NCBI GenBank assembly: GCA_017464815.1
Contig: JAFTYI010000011.1
Coordinates: 151,464-215,463 of the forward strand
DNA from: Bacteroidaceae bacterium
Lineage (GTDB): Bacteria > Bacteroidota > Bacteroidia > Bacteroidales > Bacteroidaceae
Direction of reading: 5' to 3'
Length of the DNA stretch: 64,000 nucleotides
The notes beneath the pieces are model-generated. The model made no database searches and was not told the DNA's origin. It worked only from the letters and a program-made list of their open reading frames with translations. Positions 8,724-16,945 of this stretch are shown in pieces (position 1 is the stretch's first letter; each line of letters begins with the position of its first letter). The position numbers and the translations under genes were made by a program.

Positions 8724-9779
8724 ATGAAACGGATATTATTCATAGCCTTTGCAGCCTGCTTGGCCGTCCAGGTGGCGGCACAGCCGGTTCGTCGCAGAAA
8801 TCAGGCCAAAGAAGAGGAGAAGAAGGAGACCTCCTCCATTGCCCTCTCCGAACGTGCCAAGATTCAGTATAACGTGACCTCTGCCCTGCCCGAAGAGGTG
8901 GTGTGGAAGCGCGATGTCTATCGCACATTGGACCTAGAGAAAGACCAGAATGCCGTGCTCTACTACCCCGTGGAGCCGATAGGTGAGCAGATGAACCTCT
9001 TCACCCTGTTGTTCAAACTGTTGCTCAACGATGAGATTCCTGCCTATGAGTATCGTCTCGACGGCACCGAGCAGCTCACCACCGACAACAAGGTGAAGGT
9101 GCAGGATGTGCTCGACCGCTTCCACGTGCTCTACGAGGAGAAGGACGGCAAGTTCACCGTCGAGAATGCCGACATCCCCTCGTCCGAAGTGCTGAGCTAC
9201 TACATCAAGGAGAGCTCTTACTACGACCAGCGCACGGCCACCTATCAGACGCGCGTCACCGCCCTTTGCCCCGTGCTTCATCGCGACGACGGCTTCTCCG
9301 AGCAGGCCACCAAGTACCCCATGTTCTGGGTCAACTACGACGAGGTGAGCAGCTACCTCGAGCGCATGGGTGTGATGACAAGCAGCTACAACAATGCCTC
9401 CAACATGAGCATCAACGACTTCTTCATCACCCACCGCTACAAAGGCGACATCTACAAGACCACCAACCTGCGCAACCTCACGTTGGCACAGTATTGCAAG
9501 ACCGACAGCGCCCTCACCAAGGAGCAGGAGCGCATCGAGCAGCAGCTCCAGACCTTCGAGCGCAACCTGTGGACGGCTCCCGTGAAGGAAGAGCCCGAGG
9601 ACACCGCCACCGTCGTTGACGGCAAGGAGAAGAAGAGCAAGAAGTCCGCTCGTCTGGCCCGTCGTGCATCGGCCTCGGATGATGAAAAGAAAACCGAGGA
9701 AAAGAAAGTGGAAAAGAAGAAGTCCTCTGCCTCCACCAGCAATGCTCCGCGCATGACTGTGCGTCGTCAGAGACGATAA
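8724..9779 (+). CDS. gldN: T9SS ring protein GldN/PorN with basic C-terminal tail
   Basis: A signal peptide (MKRILFIAFAACLAVQVAAQ) precedes the GldN body (to about residue 290), with the family blocks VVWKRDVYRTLDLEKDQNAVLYYP, NLFTLLFKLL and TNLRNLTLAQYC. GldN is the periplasmic partner that forms the ring with GldK. The last ~55 residues are a Lys/Ser/Glu-rich disordered tail (KEKKSKKSARLARR, then EKKTEEKKVEKKKSS) ending MTVRRQRR. Such a tail is variable in the family. A strong hairpin plus T7 follows at 9802-9849 and probably ends the operon. Confidence 0.93.
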   Translation: MKRILFIAFAACLAVQVAAQPVRRRNQAKEEEKKETSSIALSERAKIQYNVTSALPEEVVWKRDVYRTLDLEKDQNAVLYYPVEPIGEQMNLFTLLFKLLLNDEIPAYEYRLDGTEQLTTDNKVKVQDVLDRFHVLYEEKDGKFTVENADIPSSEVLSYYIKESSYYDQRTATYQTRVTALCPVLHRDDGFSEQATKYPMFWVNYDEVSSYLERMGVMTSSYNNASNMSINDFFITHRYKGDIYKTTNLRNLTLAQYCKTDSALTKEQERIEQQLQTFERNLWTAPVKEEPEDTATVVDGKEKKSKKSARLARRASASDDEKKTEEKKVEKKKSSASTSNAPRMTVRRQRR

Positions 9780-9801
9780 TATTCGTGAACAATCTCCCCC
9801 G

Positions 9802-9849
9802 TCCGTTGTTTCTTTCATACAAGTTATGGAATAAACAACGGATTTTTTT
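9802..9849 (+). terminator. Intrinsic terminator after gldN, abutting the next start codon
   Basis: Arms TCCGTTGTTT (9802-9811) and AAACAACGGA (9833-9842) pair perfectly and are followed by T7 (9843-9849). The ATG of the following hydrolase gene begins at 9850, immediately after the T-run, so the terminator fills its ribosome-binding region. Confidence 0.8.
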
Positions 9850-10932
9850 ATGGAACAACTGAAAACACTCCTGATGGGCCTCACGGCCGTTGCCGGAAGC
9901 ACCTTGCCCGTAGTGGCATGCACAGGCATCTCTCTCACCGCCAAAGATGGCAGTTTTGTTCATGCCCGCACCATTGAATGGTCGGCCGGATATGTCCCCT
10001 GCGAATACGTCATCATCCCTCGCGGACAGGCACTCACCTCCTACACCCCCGTAGGCAACAACGGCCTACAGTTCACCTCCCGCTACGGCGTGGTGGGTTG
10101 TGCCGTGCAACAGAAGGAGTTCATTGTCGAGGGCATCAACGAAGCCGGTCTTGCCGCCGGGCTCTTCTACTTTGCCGGCTATGGGCAATATGCCGAGTTC
10201 GACTCCACCCTCTCGGCCAAGACCGTGGCCGACCTTCAGGTAGTGCCGTGGCTGCTCACCCAGTGCGGCACCATCGACGAGGTGAAGGCCGCCGTTGCCC
10301 AAGTGCGCATCGTTTCGCTCGACCCCAAGGTGGCCTCCACCGTGCATTGGCGCATCAGCCAGCCCGACGGGCGTCAGGTGGTGCTCGAGATTCTCGACGG
10401 TGGTGTGCCCCATTTCTATGAGAACACGGTGGGCGTCATCACCAACTCACCCGGATTTCCGTGGCAGGTGACCAACCTCAACAACTACGTCAACCTCTAT
10501 CCCGGCGATGCCCCCGACCACTCATTGGGTGGTGTGATGTTGAAACACATCAGCGGCAGCTCCGGCATGTTGGGGCTGCCCGGCGATTTCACTTCCCCTT
10601 CGCGCTTTGTGCGTGCCGCCTTCCTGCGCAACACCGCGCCCCAGCAGCCCGACGCCTTCTCCACCGTCACCCTCAGTTTCCACCTGCTCAACAACTTCGA
10701 TGTGCCCATCGGCCTCGAGCATCCCCTGGGGAAAGCCCCCGACCTGCCCAGTGCCACGCAATGGACAACTGCCACCGACTTGGCCAATCGGCGCATCTAC
10801 TACAAGACGGCTTACAACAACACCATCCGTTGCATCGACCTGGCCACCATCGACTTCACAAAGGTGAAATACCAGAGCCACCTGATGGACTCACAGCGTA
10901 CGCAACCCGTGGAAGTGGTGAAGGTGGAGTAG
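9850..10932 (+). CDS. Exported choloylglycine hydrolase / penicillin V acylase family protein
   Basis: This is an Ntn hydrolase that cleaves amide bonds. A signal peptide (residues 1-23, ending LPVVA) is followed directly by Cys24, which would become the N-terminal nucleophile after cleavage. Other family positions are present: Arg40 (HARTIEW; Glu where many members have Asp), Asn in EGINEAGLAAG, Asn in NSPGFPWQ and Arg in SPSRFVRA. This matches Gram-negative, exported members. Substrate (conjugated bile salts, N-acyl amino acids or a signalling amide) cannot be decided from sequence alone. It is a single gene with a terminator squeezed directly upstream, so its own promoter is not obvious. 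Confidence 0.88.
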   Translation: MEQLKTLLMGLTAVAGSTLPVVACTGISLTAKDGSFVHARTIEWSAGYVPCEYVIIPRGQALTSYTPVGNNGLQFTSRYGVVGCAVQQKEFIVEGINEAGLAAGLFYFAGYGQYAEFDSTLSAKTVADLQVVPWLLTQCGTIDEVKAAVAQVRIVSLDPKVASTVHWRISQPDGRQVVLEILDGGVPHFYENTVGVITNSPGFPWQVTNLNNYVNLYPGDAPDHSLGGVMLKHISGSSGMLGLPGDFTSPSRFVRAAFLRNTAPQQPDAFSTVTLSFHLLNNFDVPIGLEHPLGKAPDLPSATQWTTATDLANRRIYYKTAYNNTIRCIDLATIDFTKVKYQSHLMDSQRTQPVEVVKVE

Positions 10933-11141
10933 GGGGGACACCCCCTACCCGAATGCCATCGCCCACCCACGTTCTATGTTCTCCCTGTCCACCTCCTCGG
11001 GTTTTATGCCACACTCCACGCACACTCGTAGCTATCATTCGTAATTTCTTAGAGGTCCCTTAGGCCCTGTAAAAAAGGTGAGGGAACAAAAACACCATTC
11101 AAACTCCGTGTGGTGTGAAACATGATAATAGTACGCAAAAG

Positions 11142-11173
11142 TTTTGCAAACACGAAACTTTTCAATATCTTTG
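11142..11173 (+). promoter_or_regulatory. Promoter of the toxin-antitoxin pair
   Basis: TTTTG (11142-11146), a 19-nt spacer and TATCTTTG (11166-11173) match the Bacteroidota -33/-7 consensus exactly. The start codon of the toxin follows at 11195. Half-sites around GTTTTGC and CGAAACTTTTC could be the antitoxin's operator, which is inference. Confidence 0.75.
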
Positions 11174-11194
11174 CACCCAATAAAGACGAAAGGC

Positions 11195-11542
11195 ATGAAT
11201 AAACGAAGATTCCGTTTGGTTTTGACTGATGAGGCTTTCGATTTCATAGAGTCGTTGCCTCAGAATGTGGGTGACAAGATACACTACAACATCCGCAGAG
11301 TGAGAGAAGGCGAAATAAACAACGAGCTTTTCAAGAAACTGGAGAACTCGGAGATTTGGGAGTTCCGTACTCTGTACAACAAAACGGCCTATCGTCTGTT
11401 TGCCTTTTGGGACACGGAAAGCGAAACTTTGGTGATTGCCACCCATGGTATCGTGAAAAAGACCCAAAAAACACCACCGAAGGAGATTGCGAAAGCGGAA
11501 AGGATAAGAACTGAATATTTCAAGAACAAACAAAAAAAGTAA
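11195..11542 (+). CDS. higB: RelE/HigB-type toxin (Gp49-like)
   Basis: The 115-residue protein has the RelE/ParE-superfamily fold of the phage-Gp49/HigB branch, with FDFIESLPQNVGDKI, then LFKKLENSEIWEFRTLYNKTAYRLFAFWD and a basic C terminus (HGIVKKTQKTPPKEI). Known members cut mRNA on the ribosome. The ATG at 11195 was chosen because the promoter -7 box lies at 11166-11173; the upstream frame would run through it. The toxin precedes the antitoxin, the usual order for higBA. Base composition is visibly more AT-rich than the T9SS genes, suggesting acquisition. Confidence 0.85.
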   Translation: MNKRRFRLVLTDEAFDFIESLPQNVGDKIHYNIRRVREGEINNELFKKLENSEIWEFRTLYNKTAYRLFAFWDTESETLVIATHGIVKKTQKTPPKEIAKAERIRTEYFKNKQKK

Positions 11543-11546
11543 TGAT

Positions 11547-11876
11547 ATGGGACAGATGAAATTGCATGATTACGATGAGGTTTTAGACCTCCATTTCGGA
11601 AAAGTGGGCACTCCACGCAGAGATGAATTTGAACGTAAAGTTGATGAAGCTGTACATGCATACAGGATTGGCGAGGCAGTCAAAAAAGCCCGTTTGCAAC
11701 AGAACCTCACGCAGGAGCAATTGGGCGACCGTGTGGGAGTGAAGAAGGCGCAAATATCCCGCATCGAAAGGGGCTACAGCATCACCATCCCCACCATGAG
11801 CCGTGTGTTCAAAGCCTTGGGAATTGCTACGGCTACGCTCGATTTGGGAATGGCTGGCAAGGTGGCGCTTTGGTGA
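11547..11876 (+). CDS. higA: HigA-type XRE-family antitoxin
   Basis: The 109-residue protein has an N-terminal linker and one helix-turn-helix of the Cro/C1 (XRE) type at about residues 45-98 (VKKARLQQNLTQEQLGDRVGVKKAQISRIERG, then SRVFKALG). HigA antitoxins neutralise the partner toxin and repress their own promoter. Only 4 nt separate it from the toxin gene, so the two are co-transcribed and probably translationally coupled. The stable complex would bind the 11142-11190 region; this is inferred from family behaviour. Confidence 0.88.
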   Translation: MGQMKLHDYDEVLDLHFGKVGTPRRDEFERKVDEAVHAYRIGEAVKKARLQQNLTQEQLGDRVGVKKAQISRIERGYSITIPTMSRVFKALGIATATLDLGMAGKVALW

Positions 11877-11936
11877 ACAGGTTGGTAAAAACAAGTTGAT
11901 AAAAACATAGGGAATAATCATACACAACTTACAAAG

Positions 11937-12914
11937 ATGAACATCGATACTCTTTTAAGAATTTATCAAACTTATTCTTTTGAAGAGATAAGTGCACTAA
12001 ATCAAAGAGGGTTAGCAATGCAACATGCCCAATGTGAGCAACTTGTAAAACTAAGGAAAGAATTGGGGGCTAATGCAGCTGCAACCAATCCTATTCTTTG
12101 GAATCAGATCAAAGAACTCGAACGCCAAGAAACGGTAACATATTACAAAAATCTTATTTCTAATTTAAGGTTGGCGGTTGAGAAAATTGACAACAATCCT
12201 ATAGAAGTGTTAAAATTGTTTTTTTCCTCAATATTCCTACTTCCTATAAGAGCTTATGCAGGTGAGTCCATGCATCATTTAGAGGAAATTTCGGACAAAG
12301 AATATGCACATCAAATAATAGAAAGTGTAAATCAATTATATATCTCCCATAAACACCTTGAAGCTGAATATCTGAGAACTGCATGGGGACAGTATTTCCT
12401 TCAAAAAGAAGCTTTGGAAAACAACGTGCTAAAAATAAAAAAACGAGAACAAAGACTGAATGTATTGCAATTAAAGATTGGCGTTGATAATGAAATTGAT
12501 AAAACGCAAATTGAACGCCTGAATACAGAAATCAAACAGTTAGCTTCTGAAGAACAAAAACTCAACGACGAGTTCAATTCGACAGTCAACTCTATGAATA
12601 AAGAATGTCCTGATTGGGTAAAACAAGTGACAGAAATAATGATGTTATTACCTCACAATATTCCTGACGAAAAATCCACCAAGCAATTAGACCCTTTATT
12701 GAGAGAGGCTGCACTTCTTATTGTAGCACATCAGAAAGGAAGCACTTCGTTGATTCAACGTAAATTCAGTATTGGTTATAATCGTGCAGGCAGAATCATG
12801 GAGCAATTAGAAGAATTGAATATCGTGGGAGAAGCATGTGGGAGCGAGCCACGAGAAGTATGGTGTAAATCTGAAGAGGAAGTAGAATACATTCTTCAGA
12901 AAGTTGAAGGATAG
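11937..12914 (+). CDS. Coiled-coil protein with C-terminal FtsK-gamma DNA-binding domain
   Basis: The N-terminal ~150 residues are helical and match no family I know; a hydrophobic stretch (KLFFSSIFLLPIRAYAG, about residues 95-110) could be membrane-associated. Residues ~155-215 form a charged coiled coil. Residues ~253-312 are a clear FtsK gamma winged helix (STSLIQRKFSIGYNRAGRIMEQLE, then IVG, GSEPREVW). That domain reads KOPS sequences in the DNA translocase FtsK. Here there is no Walker A/B motor, so the protein can bind DNA but not pump it. It is AT-rich and starts 60 nt after higA. A mobile-element or defence role is a guess. Confidence 0.75.
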   Translation: MNIDTLLRIYQTYSFEEISALNQRGLAMQHAQCEQLVKLRKELGANAAATNPILWNQIKELERQETVTYYKNLISNLRLAVEKIDNNPIEVLKLFFSSIFLLPIRAYAGESMHHLEEISDKEYAHQIIESVNQLYISHKHLEAEYLRTAWGQYFLQKEALENNVLKIKKREQRLNVLQLKIGVDNEIDKTQIERLNTEIKQLASEEQKLNDEFNSTVNSMNKECPDWVKQVTEIMMLLPHNIPDEKSTKQLDPLLREAALLIVAHQKGSTSLIQRKFSIGYNRAGRIMEQLEELNIVGEACGSEPREVWCKSEEEVEYILQKVEG

Positions 12915-13051
12915 ATATTTTTCTTTACATCCTTTGGTAATAAATCCCGCAATTCTATTTCATCCCCATTCTGTCAAAGTGAAACATCCTGTGAGGAGTC
13001 CATTATTGCATATATATACAATATGAAGGTGAGGGGGCGAGGTAAGTCACA

Positions 13052-13166
13052 AAGTGGTCAGCCGCTAACCTCTCAAGTGGTCAGCGGCTAAGGTGTCCGG
13101 CGGTTAGCCCGTGTCCTCTCAAGTGGTCAGCGGCTGACCTCTCGAGAGGTTAGCGGCTAAAGGGTA
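13052..13166. repeat. Tandem 23-bp repeat array B (5 units)
   Basis: Units start at 13052, 13075, 13098, 13121 and 13144, in exact 23-bp register. The core word is AAGTGGTCAGCGGCTAA followed by CCTCTC. Unit 3 is degenerate and unit 5 reads GAGAGGTTAGCGGCTAA. The rest of the 650-nt gap holds an inverted repeat around 13208-13245 (GTATAAATATAC/GTATATTTATGC) and the hairpin listed next. I see no gene in it. Confidence 0.8.
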
Positions 13167-13331
13167 GGAAAATGGCGATTTTTGCTTGATTTTTTCGGCC
13201 GAAAAATGTATAAATATACAGCGAGCGTATATTTATGCAAAACTGACCGCGCGAGAATCGCGTATATGGGCGCGAGTTTTCTTTTGTACGAAAAATGAGC
13301 AAAAATTTAATCGGTCCGTAAGTCGTTGATA

Positions 13332-13370
13332 CTTAGCCTTGGGATGATGTCGCTTCATCCCAAGGCTAAG
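13332..13370. repeat. Perfect 16-bp hairpin in the gap before the nucleoside kinase gene
   Basis: Arms CTTAGCCTTGGGATGA (13332-13347) and TCATCCCAAGGCTAAG (13355-13370) are perfect complements around a 7-nt loop. There is no T-run. It lies about 150 nt upstream of the kinase promoter. Function is unknown. Confidence 0.75.
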
Positions 13371-13520
13371 GTCGCTTTATTCATGGGATGAGGGTGAGAG
13401 GAATGTGACGTTTTTCTGTTTCTTGACATGGCGGGTGAGAAAATGTTTATAGATGGAAGTTTGAGCACCTGTCGGCTTTCTCAAAAATAACCTCGCACTC
13501 TTTTTTTTCTCCCCGACGGT

Positions 13521-13551
13521 TTTGTGATACGGGATATTCTGTGTACATTTG
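13521..13551 (+). promoter_or_regulatory. Promoter of the nucleoside kinase gene
   Basis: TTTG (13521-13524), 19 nt, TACATTTG (13544-13551) fit the Bacteroidota consensus. The ATG follows at 13568, so the 5' leader is only about ten nucleotides. Confidence 0.75.
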
Positions 13552-13567
13552 CACCTAAACTGAAGAA

Positions 13568-15235
13568 ATGAGTATGGAAGACGTGCTGCAAATTTTCTGT
13601 AAGAACAACGGGACGACCATCGAGGCAAAGCCGGGGAGTACGTTGATGGAGATTTATCGCGAGAGTGGATTGGACTTGCCCTATGGCCCCACGAGTGCCC
13701 GGGTGAACAATGTGGTGGAGGGGCTGACCTTCAAGGTGTATCACAACATGGATGTGGAGTTTCTCGACATTACCACCTCCTCGGGTATGCGCACCTATGT
13801 GCGCTCGCTCTGCTTTGTGCTCTGCAAGGCGGTGGCCGACCTCTATCCCGAGGGGCAGATTGTGCTGGGGCATCCCGTGTCGAAGGGACACTACTGCACG
13901 CTGCGCATCGGCCACGACGTGACGGCCGACGTGGTGGGGCGCATCCGCCAGCGCATGGCGGAGATTGTGGAGGCACGCATCCCCTTCCACCGGCTGGAGG
14001 TGCACACCGACAAGGCCGTGCGCCTGTTCCGCCAGCTGGGAATGAATGACAAGGCGACGCTGCTGGAGACGGCGGGCACGCTCTATACCTACTACCATAC
14101 GCTGGGCGACACGGTGGACTACTACTATGGCAGCCTGTTGCCCGACACGGGGTACATCGGACTGTTCGACCTGATGAAGTTCGACGACGGGGTGCTCCTG
14201 CGCTACCCCGACCGTAACGACCCCTCGCGACTGGGCGACATGATACGGCAGGACAAGATGCTGGAGGTGTTCAAGGAGCATAGCCGATGGCACGACATCC
14301 TAGGCGTGAGCACCATCGGCGACATAAACGTGGCCAGCTTGGCGGGACGGGCGACGGACCTCATCAACGTGTCGGAAGCCTTGCAGGAGAAAAAGATTGC
14401 CCGCATTGCCGACGACATCCACCGGCGCGGCACGGTGAAGATGGTGCTCATCTCGGGCCCTTCGTCATCGGGGAAGACGACGTTCAGCAAGCGCCTCTCG
14501 GTGCAGCTGATGACCAACGGCCTGAAGCCGCGGGCCATCTCGCTCGACGACTATTTTGTGAACCGCGAAGATACGCCGCGCGACGAGCAGGGGGAGTATG
14601 ACTACGAGTCGCTCTATGCCCTGGACCTGCCCTTCTTCAACGCCCAGTTGCAGACATTGCTCGATGGGGGAGAGGTGGAGCTGCCGCGCTTCAACTTCAC
14701 CACGGGACGGCGCGAGTTCAAGGGCGAACGCCTGCGCATCGAGGAGAACATGGTGCTCATTCTGGAGGGCATCCACGCGCTGAACCCCGAGCTGACGAGC
14801 CACATTGCCGAGGAGAGCAAATACCGCGTCTACGTGTCGGCCCTGACGACCATCCTGCTCGACAACCACAACTACATACCCACCACGGACAACCGCCTGT
14901 TGCGCCGCATCATCCGCGACTACAAGTATCGCGGCTACTCGGCCGAGGAGACCATCAGCCGGTGGCCCAGCGTGCGACGGGGCGAGGACAAGTGGATATT
15001 CCCCTATCAGGAGAATGCCGATGCCATGTTCAACTCGGCCCTGTTGTTTGAACTGGCCGTGTTGAAGGACCACGCACTGCCCATCTTGAACCGTGTGACG
15101 CAGAATTGCCCCGAGTATAGCGAGGCTTACCGCCTGCGCCGCTTCTTGCAATATATCGTCTCTGTCCACGACAAGGATTTGCCGCCAACGTCGCTGTTGC
15201 GCGAATTTTTGGGCGGAAGCAGCTTCAGTTACTGA
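13568..15235 (+). CDS. Nucleoside kinase with TGS and ThrRS-like editing domains (uridine kinase family)
   Basis: Three modules are visible in 555 residues. The first is an N-terminal TGS domain (about 5-65, with the typical PGSTLMEIYRESG). The second is a domain like the second additional domain of threonyl-tRNA synthetase (about 70-250, including GHPVSKGHYCTLRIGHDV and TGYIGLFDLMKF). The third is a C-terminal phosphoribulokinase/uridine kinase domain with Walker A GPSSSGKTT at 297-305, ISLDDYF and ILEGIHALN. The same architecture is annotated as 'nucleoside kinase' in other Bacteroidota and Thermotogae. The preferred nucleoside is not readable. The enzyme could act in nucleoside salvage; the purpose of the tRNA-synthetase-like part is unknown. 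Confidence 0.88.
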   Translation: MSMEDVLQIFCKNNGTTIEAKPGSTLMEIYRESGLDLPYGPTSARVNNVVEGLTFKVYHNMDVEFLDITTSSGMRTYVRSLCFVLCKAVADLYPEGQIVLGHPVSKGHYCTLRIGHDVTADVVGRIRQRMAEIVEARIPFHRLEVHTDKAVRLFRQLGMNDKATLLETAGTLYTYYHTLGDTVDYYYGSLLPDTGYIGLFDLMKFDDGVLLRYPDRNDPSRLGDMIRQDKMLEVFKEHSRWHDILGVSTIGDINVASLAGRATDLINVSEALQEKKIARIADDIHRRGTVKMVLISGPSSSGKTTFSKRLSVQLMTNGLKPRAISLDDYFVNREDTPRDEQGEYDYESLYALDLPFFNAQLQTLLDGGEVELPRFNFTTGRREFKGERLRIEENMVLILEGIHALNPELTSHIAEESKYRVYVSALTTILLDNHNYIPTTDNRLLRRIIRDYKYRGYSAEETISRWPSVRRGEDKWIFPYQENADAMFNSALLFELAVLKDHALPILNRVTQNCPEYSEAYRLRRFLQYIVSVHDKDLPPTSLLREFLGGSSFSY

Positions 15236-15259
15236 TAAAATCACTAAATTTGCAGCGCA

Positions 15260-16855
15260 ATGTCACAACGCTCTAAAAACATCCAAGAACAGACCCAAGA
15301 ACAGCGGCAGACCATCACGCAGCAACAGCTGATGTTTGTCCGCCTGCTGGAGCTGCCCACTGAGGGGCTGGAGGAGCGCGTGCGTGCCGAGGTGCTCGAG
15401 AATCCCGCTTTGGAGATGGCCGACCCCGCTGACCACCCTCAGGAGAGCGCCGATGACAAGTTCGACGACGAGGCTGTCGCTGACTCGGCTACCGACGACG
15501 GTGACGAACCGGATTATGGGGAGGAGGCCTACGAAAACGAGGTGGGCGAGGAGGAGTTGGCCGCGCTGGGCGACTATCGCACGGAGGACGACATCCCCGA
15601 CTATGCCTTGAATGACTACCCCTCCGCCACGGAGAGTGGCGTGGCCGGAGAGATTCCCTTCTCCACCGCCACATCATTCTATGAGCTGATGATGCAGCAA
15701 TTAGGCGAATGCGACATCACCCCTCAGGAGCGCGACATTGCCGAGTATCTCATCGGTTCGCTGGACGATGATGGCTTGTTGCGCAAGCCCTTGCCAACCA
15801 TCGTGGAGGAGCTGGCCATCTATCGGGGCACCTATGCTACGGAGGAGGAACTGGTGGAGGTGTTGCACGTCATTCAGGGGTTCGACCCCGTGGGGGTGGG
15901 TGCGCAGAGCCTGCAAGAGTGCCTGATGCTCCAACTCAGGCGCAAGCCCGACACGCCTGCCAAGCAGGTGGCCATGCGCATCCTGGAGAGGGCGTATGAC
16001 GACTTCTCCTACAAGCGATGGGAGCGCATCATGCAGAACTTGGACATCTCGGAAGAACTGTTGGAGGATGCTTTGGACGAGCTCACACGCCTGAATCCGC
16101 GCCCGGGAAGCTCGCTCAGCGAGGCCATGGGGATGGGGTTGCAACGGATTATACCCGACTTCTTCATCCACGTCGATGATGAGGACCGCGTCACCTTCAG
16201 CCTCAATGACGGCAACGTGCCCGACCTGAGGGTGAGTGAGAGTTTCTCCCACATGATGGAGGCCTATGCCCACCAGAAGGAGACCCGCGAGAGCCGCGAG
16301 GCCATGCTCTTCCTGAAGCAGAAGATGGAGGCGGCACAGGGGTTCATCGACATCGTCGAGATGCGACGCCGCACACTGGTGGCCACCATGCAGGCCATCG
16401 TTGACATGCAGCGCGACTTCTTCCTGGAGGGCGACGAACGCCTGTTGAAGCCCATGCTGATGAAGGACGTGGCCGAAAGGGCGGGGGTGGATGTCTCCAC
16501 CGTTTCGCGCGTGAGCAATTGCAAGTATGCCGAAACACCCTTCGGGATATTCCCATTGAAATCGTTCTTCGGCGACAGCTACCGCCTGCCTAACTTCTCG
16601 AAACAGAAGAAAGAGGAGACGGACGACGGAAAGGAGCCCCCCAAGGTGGCTGACGCCGGGAAGGAGGAGCCGACAACCTTGCGACAGATAAGGGCCATCA
16701 TTCAGGAGTGTGTGGCGGGGGAGGACAAGCGTCGTCCCATGACCGACGAACAACTGGTGGAGAAGCTGAAGGAGCAGGGCTACGACCTAGCCCGACGAAC
16801 GGTGGCCAAGTATCGCACGCAACTGGGCATACCTGTGGCGCGCATGAGGAGATAG
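15260..16855 (+). CDS. rpoN: RNA polymerase sigma-54 factor
   Basis: The N terminus is the Gln-rich activator-interacting region (QEQTQEQRQTITQQQLMFVRLLELP). An acidic region II follows (about 55-130), then the core-binding domain, the helix-turn-helix segment (LMKDVAERAGVDVSTVSRVSNCKYAETPFG) and the RpoN box ARRTVAKYR near the C terminus. All parts needed for -24/-12 promoter recognition are present, and 531 residues is normal for Bacteroidota. A TAAATTTG box at 15244-15251, nine bases before the ATG, suggests a nearly leaderless transcript of its own. No enhancer-binding protein is encoded in the window. Confidence 0.95.
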   Translation: MSQRSKNIQEQTQEQRQTITQQQLMFVRLLELPTEGLEERVRAEVLENPALEMADPADHPQESADDKFDDEAVADSATDDGDEPDYGEEAYENEVGEEELAALGDYRTEDDIPDYALNDYPSATESGVAGEIPFSTATSFYELMMQQLGECDITPQERDIAEYLIGSLDDDGLLRKPLPTIVEELAIYRGTYATEEELVEVLHVIQGFDPVGVGAQSLQECLMLQLRRKPDTPAKQVAMRILERAYDDFSYKRWERIMQNLDISEELLEDALDELTRLNPRPGSSLSEAMGMGLQRIIPDFFIHVDDEDRVTFSLNDGNVPDLRVSESFSHMMEAYAHQKETRESREAMLFLKQKMEAAQGFIDIVEMRRRTLVATMQAIVDMQRDFFLEGDERLLKPMLMKDVAERAGVDVSTVSRVSNCKYAETPFGIFPLKSFFGDSYRLPNFSKQKKEETDDGKEPPKVADAGKEEPTTLRQIRAIIQECVAGEDKRRPMTDEQLVEKLKEQGYDLARRTVAKYRTQLGIPVARMRR

Positions 16856-16861
16856 ATAGAG

Positions 16862-16920
16862 ATAAAGAAGTTAAAAGGAGATAAAGGAGTTATCGGCTCT
16901 TCGAGCCTAGGAGTTAAAGC
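16862..16920. repeat. GGAGATAAAGG/GTTAAAGG repeat (family F)
   Basis: Words AGTTAAAAGGAGATAAAGG, a small GGCTC TTC GAGCC hairpin and GGAGTTAAAG also appear in reverse complement at 36741-36790 and in part at 8668-8690. This is a short dispersed intergenic repeat. Confidence 0.5.
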
Positions 16921-16945
16921 CAATACTATAAAAAAGATATAAAGA

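Noticed and set aside
12915-13567. A small gene or tRNA in the 650-nt gap
   Set aside because: Frames are short and lack starts or family features; the sequence is dominated by the 23-bp array and hairpins, and no cloverleaf was found.
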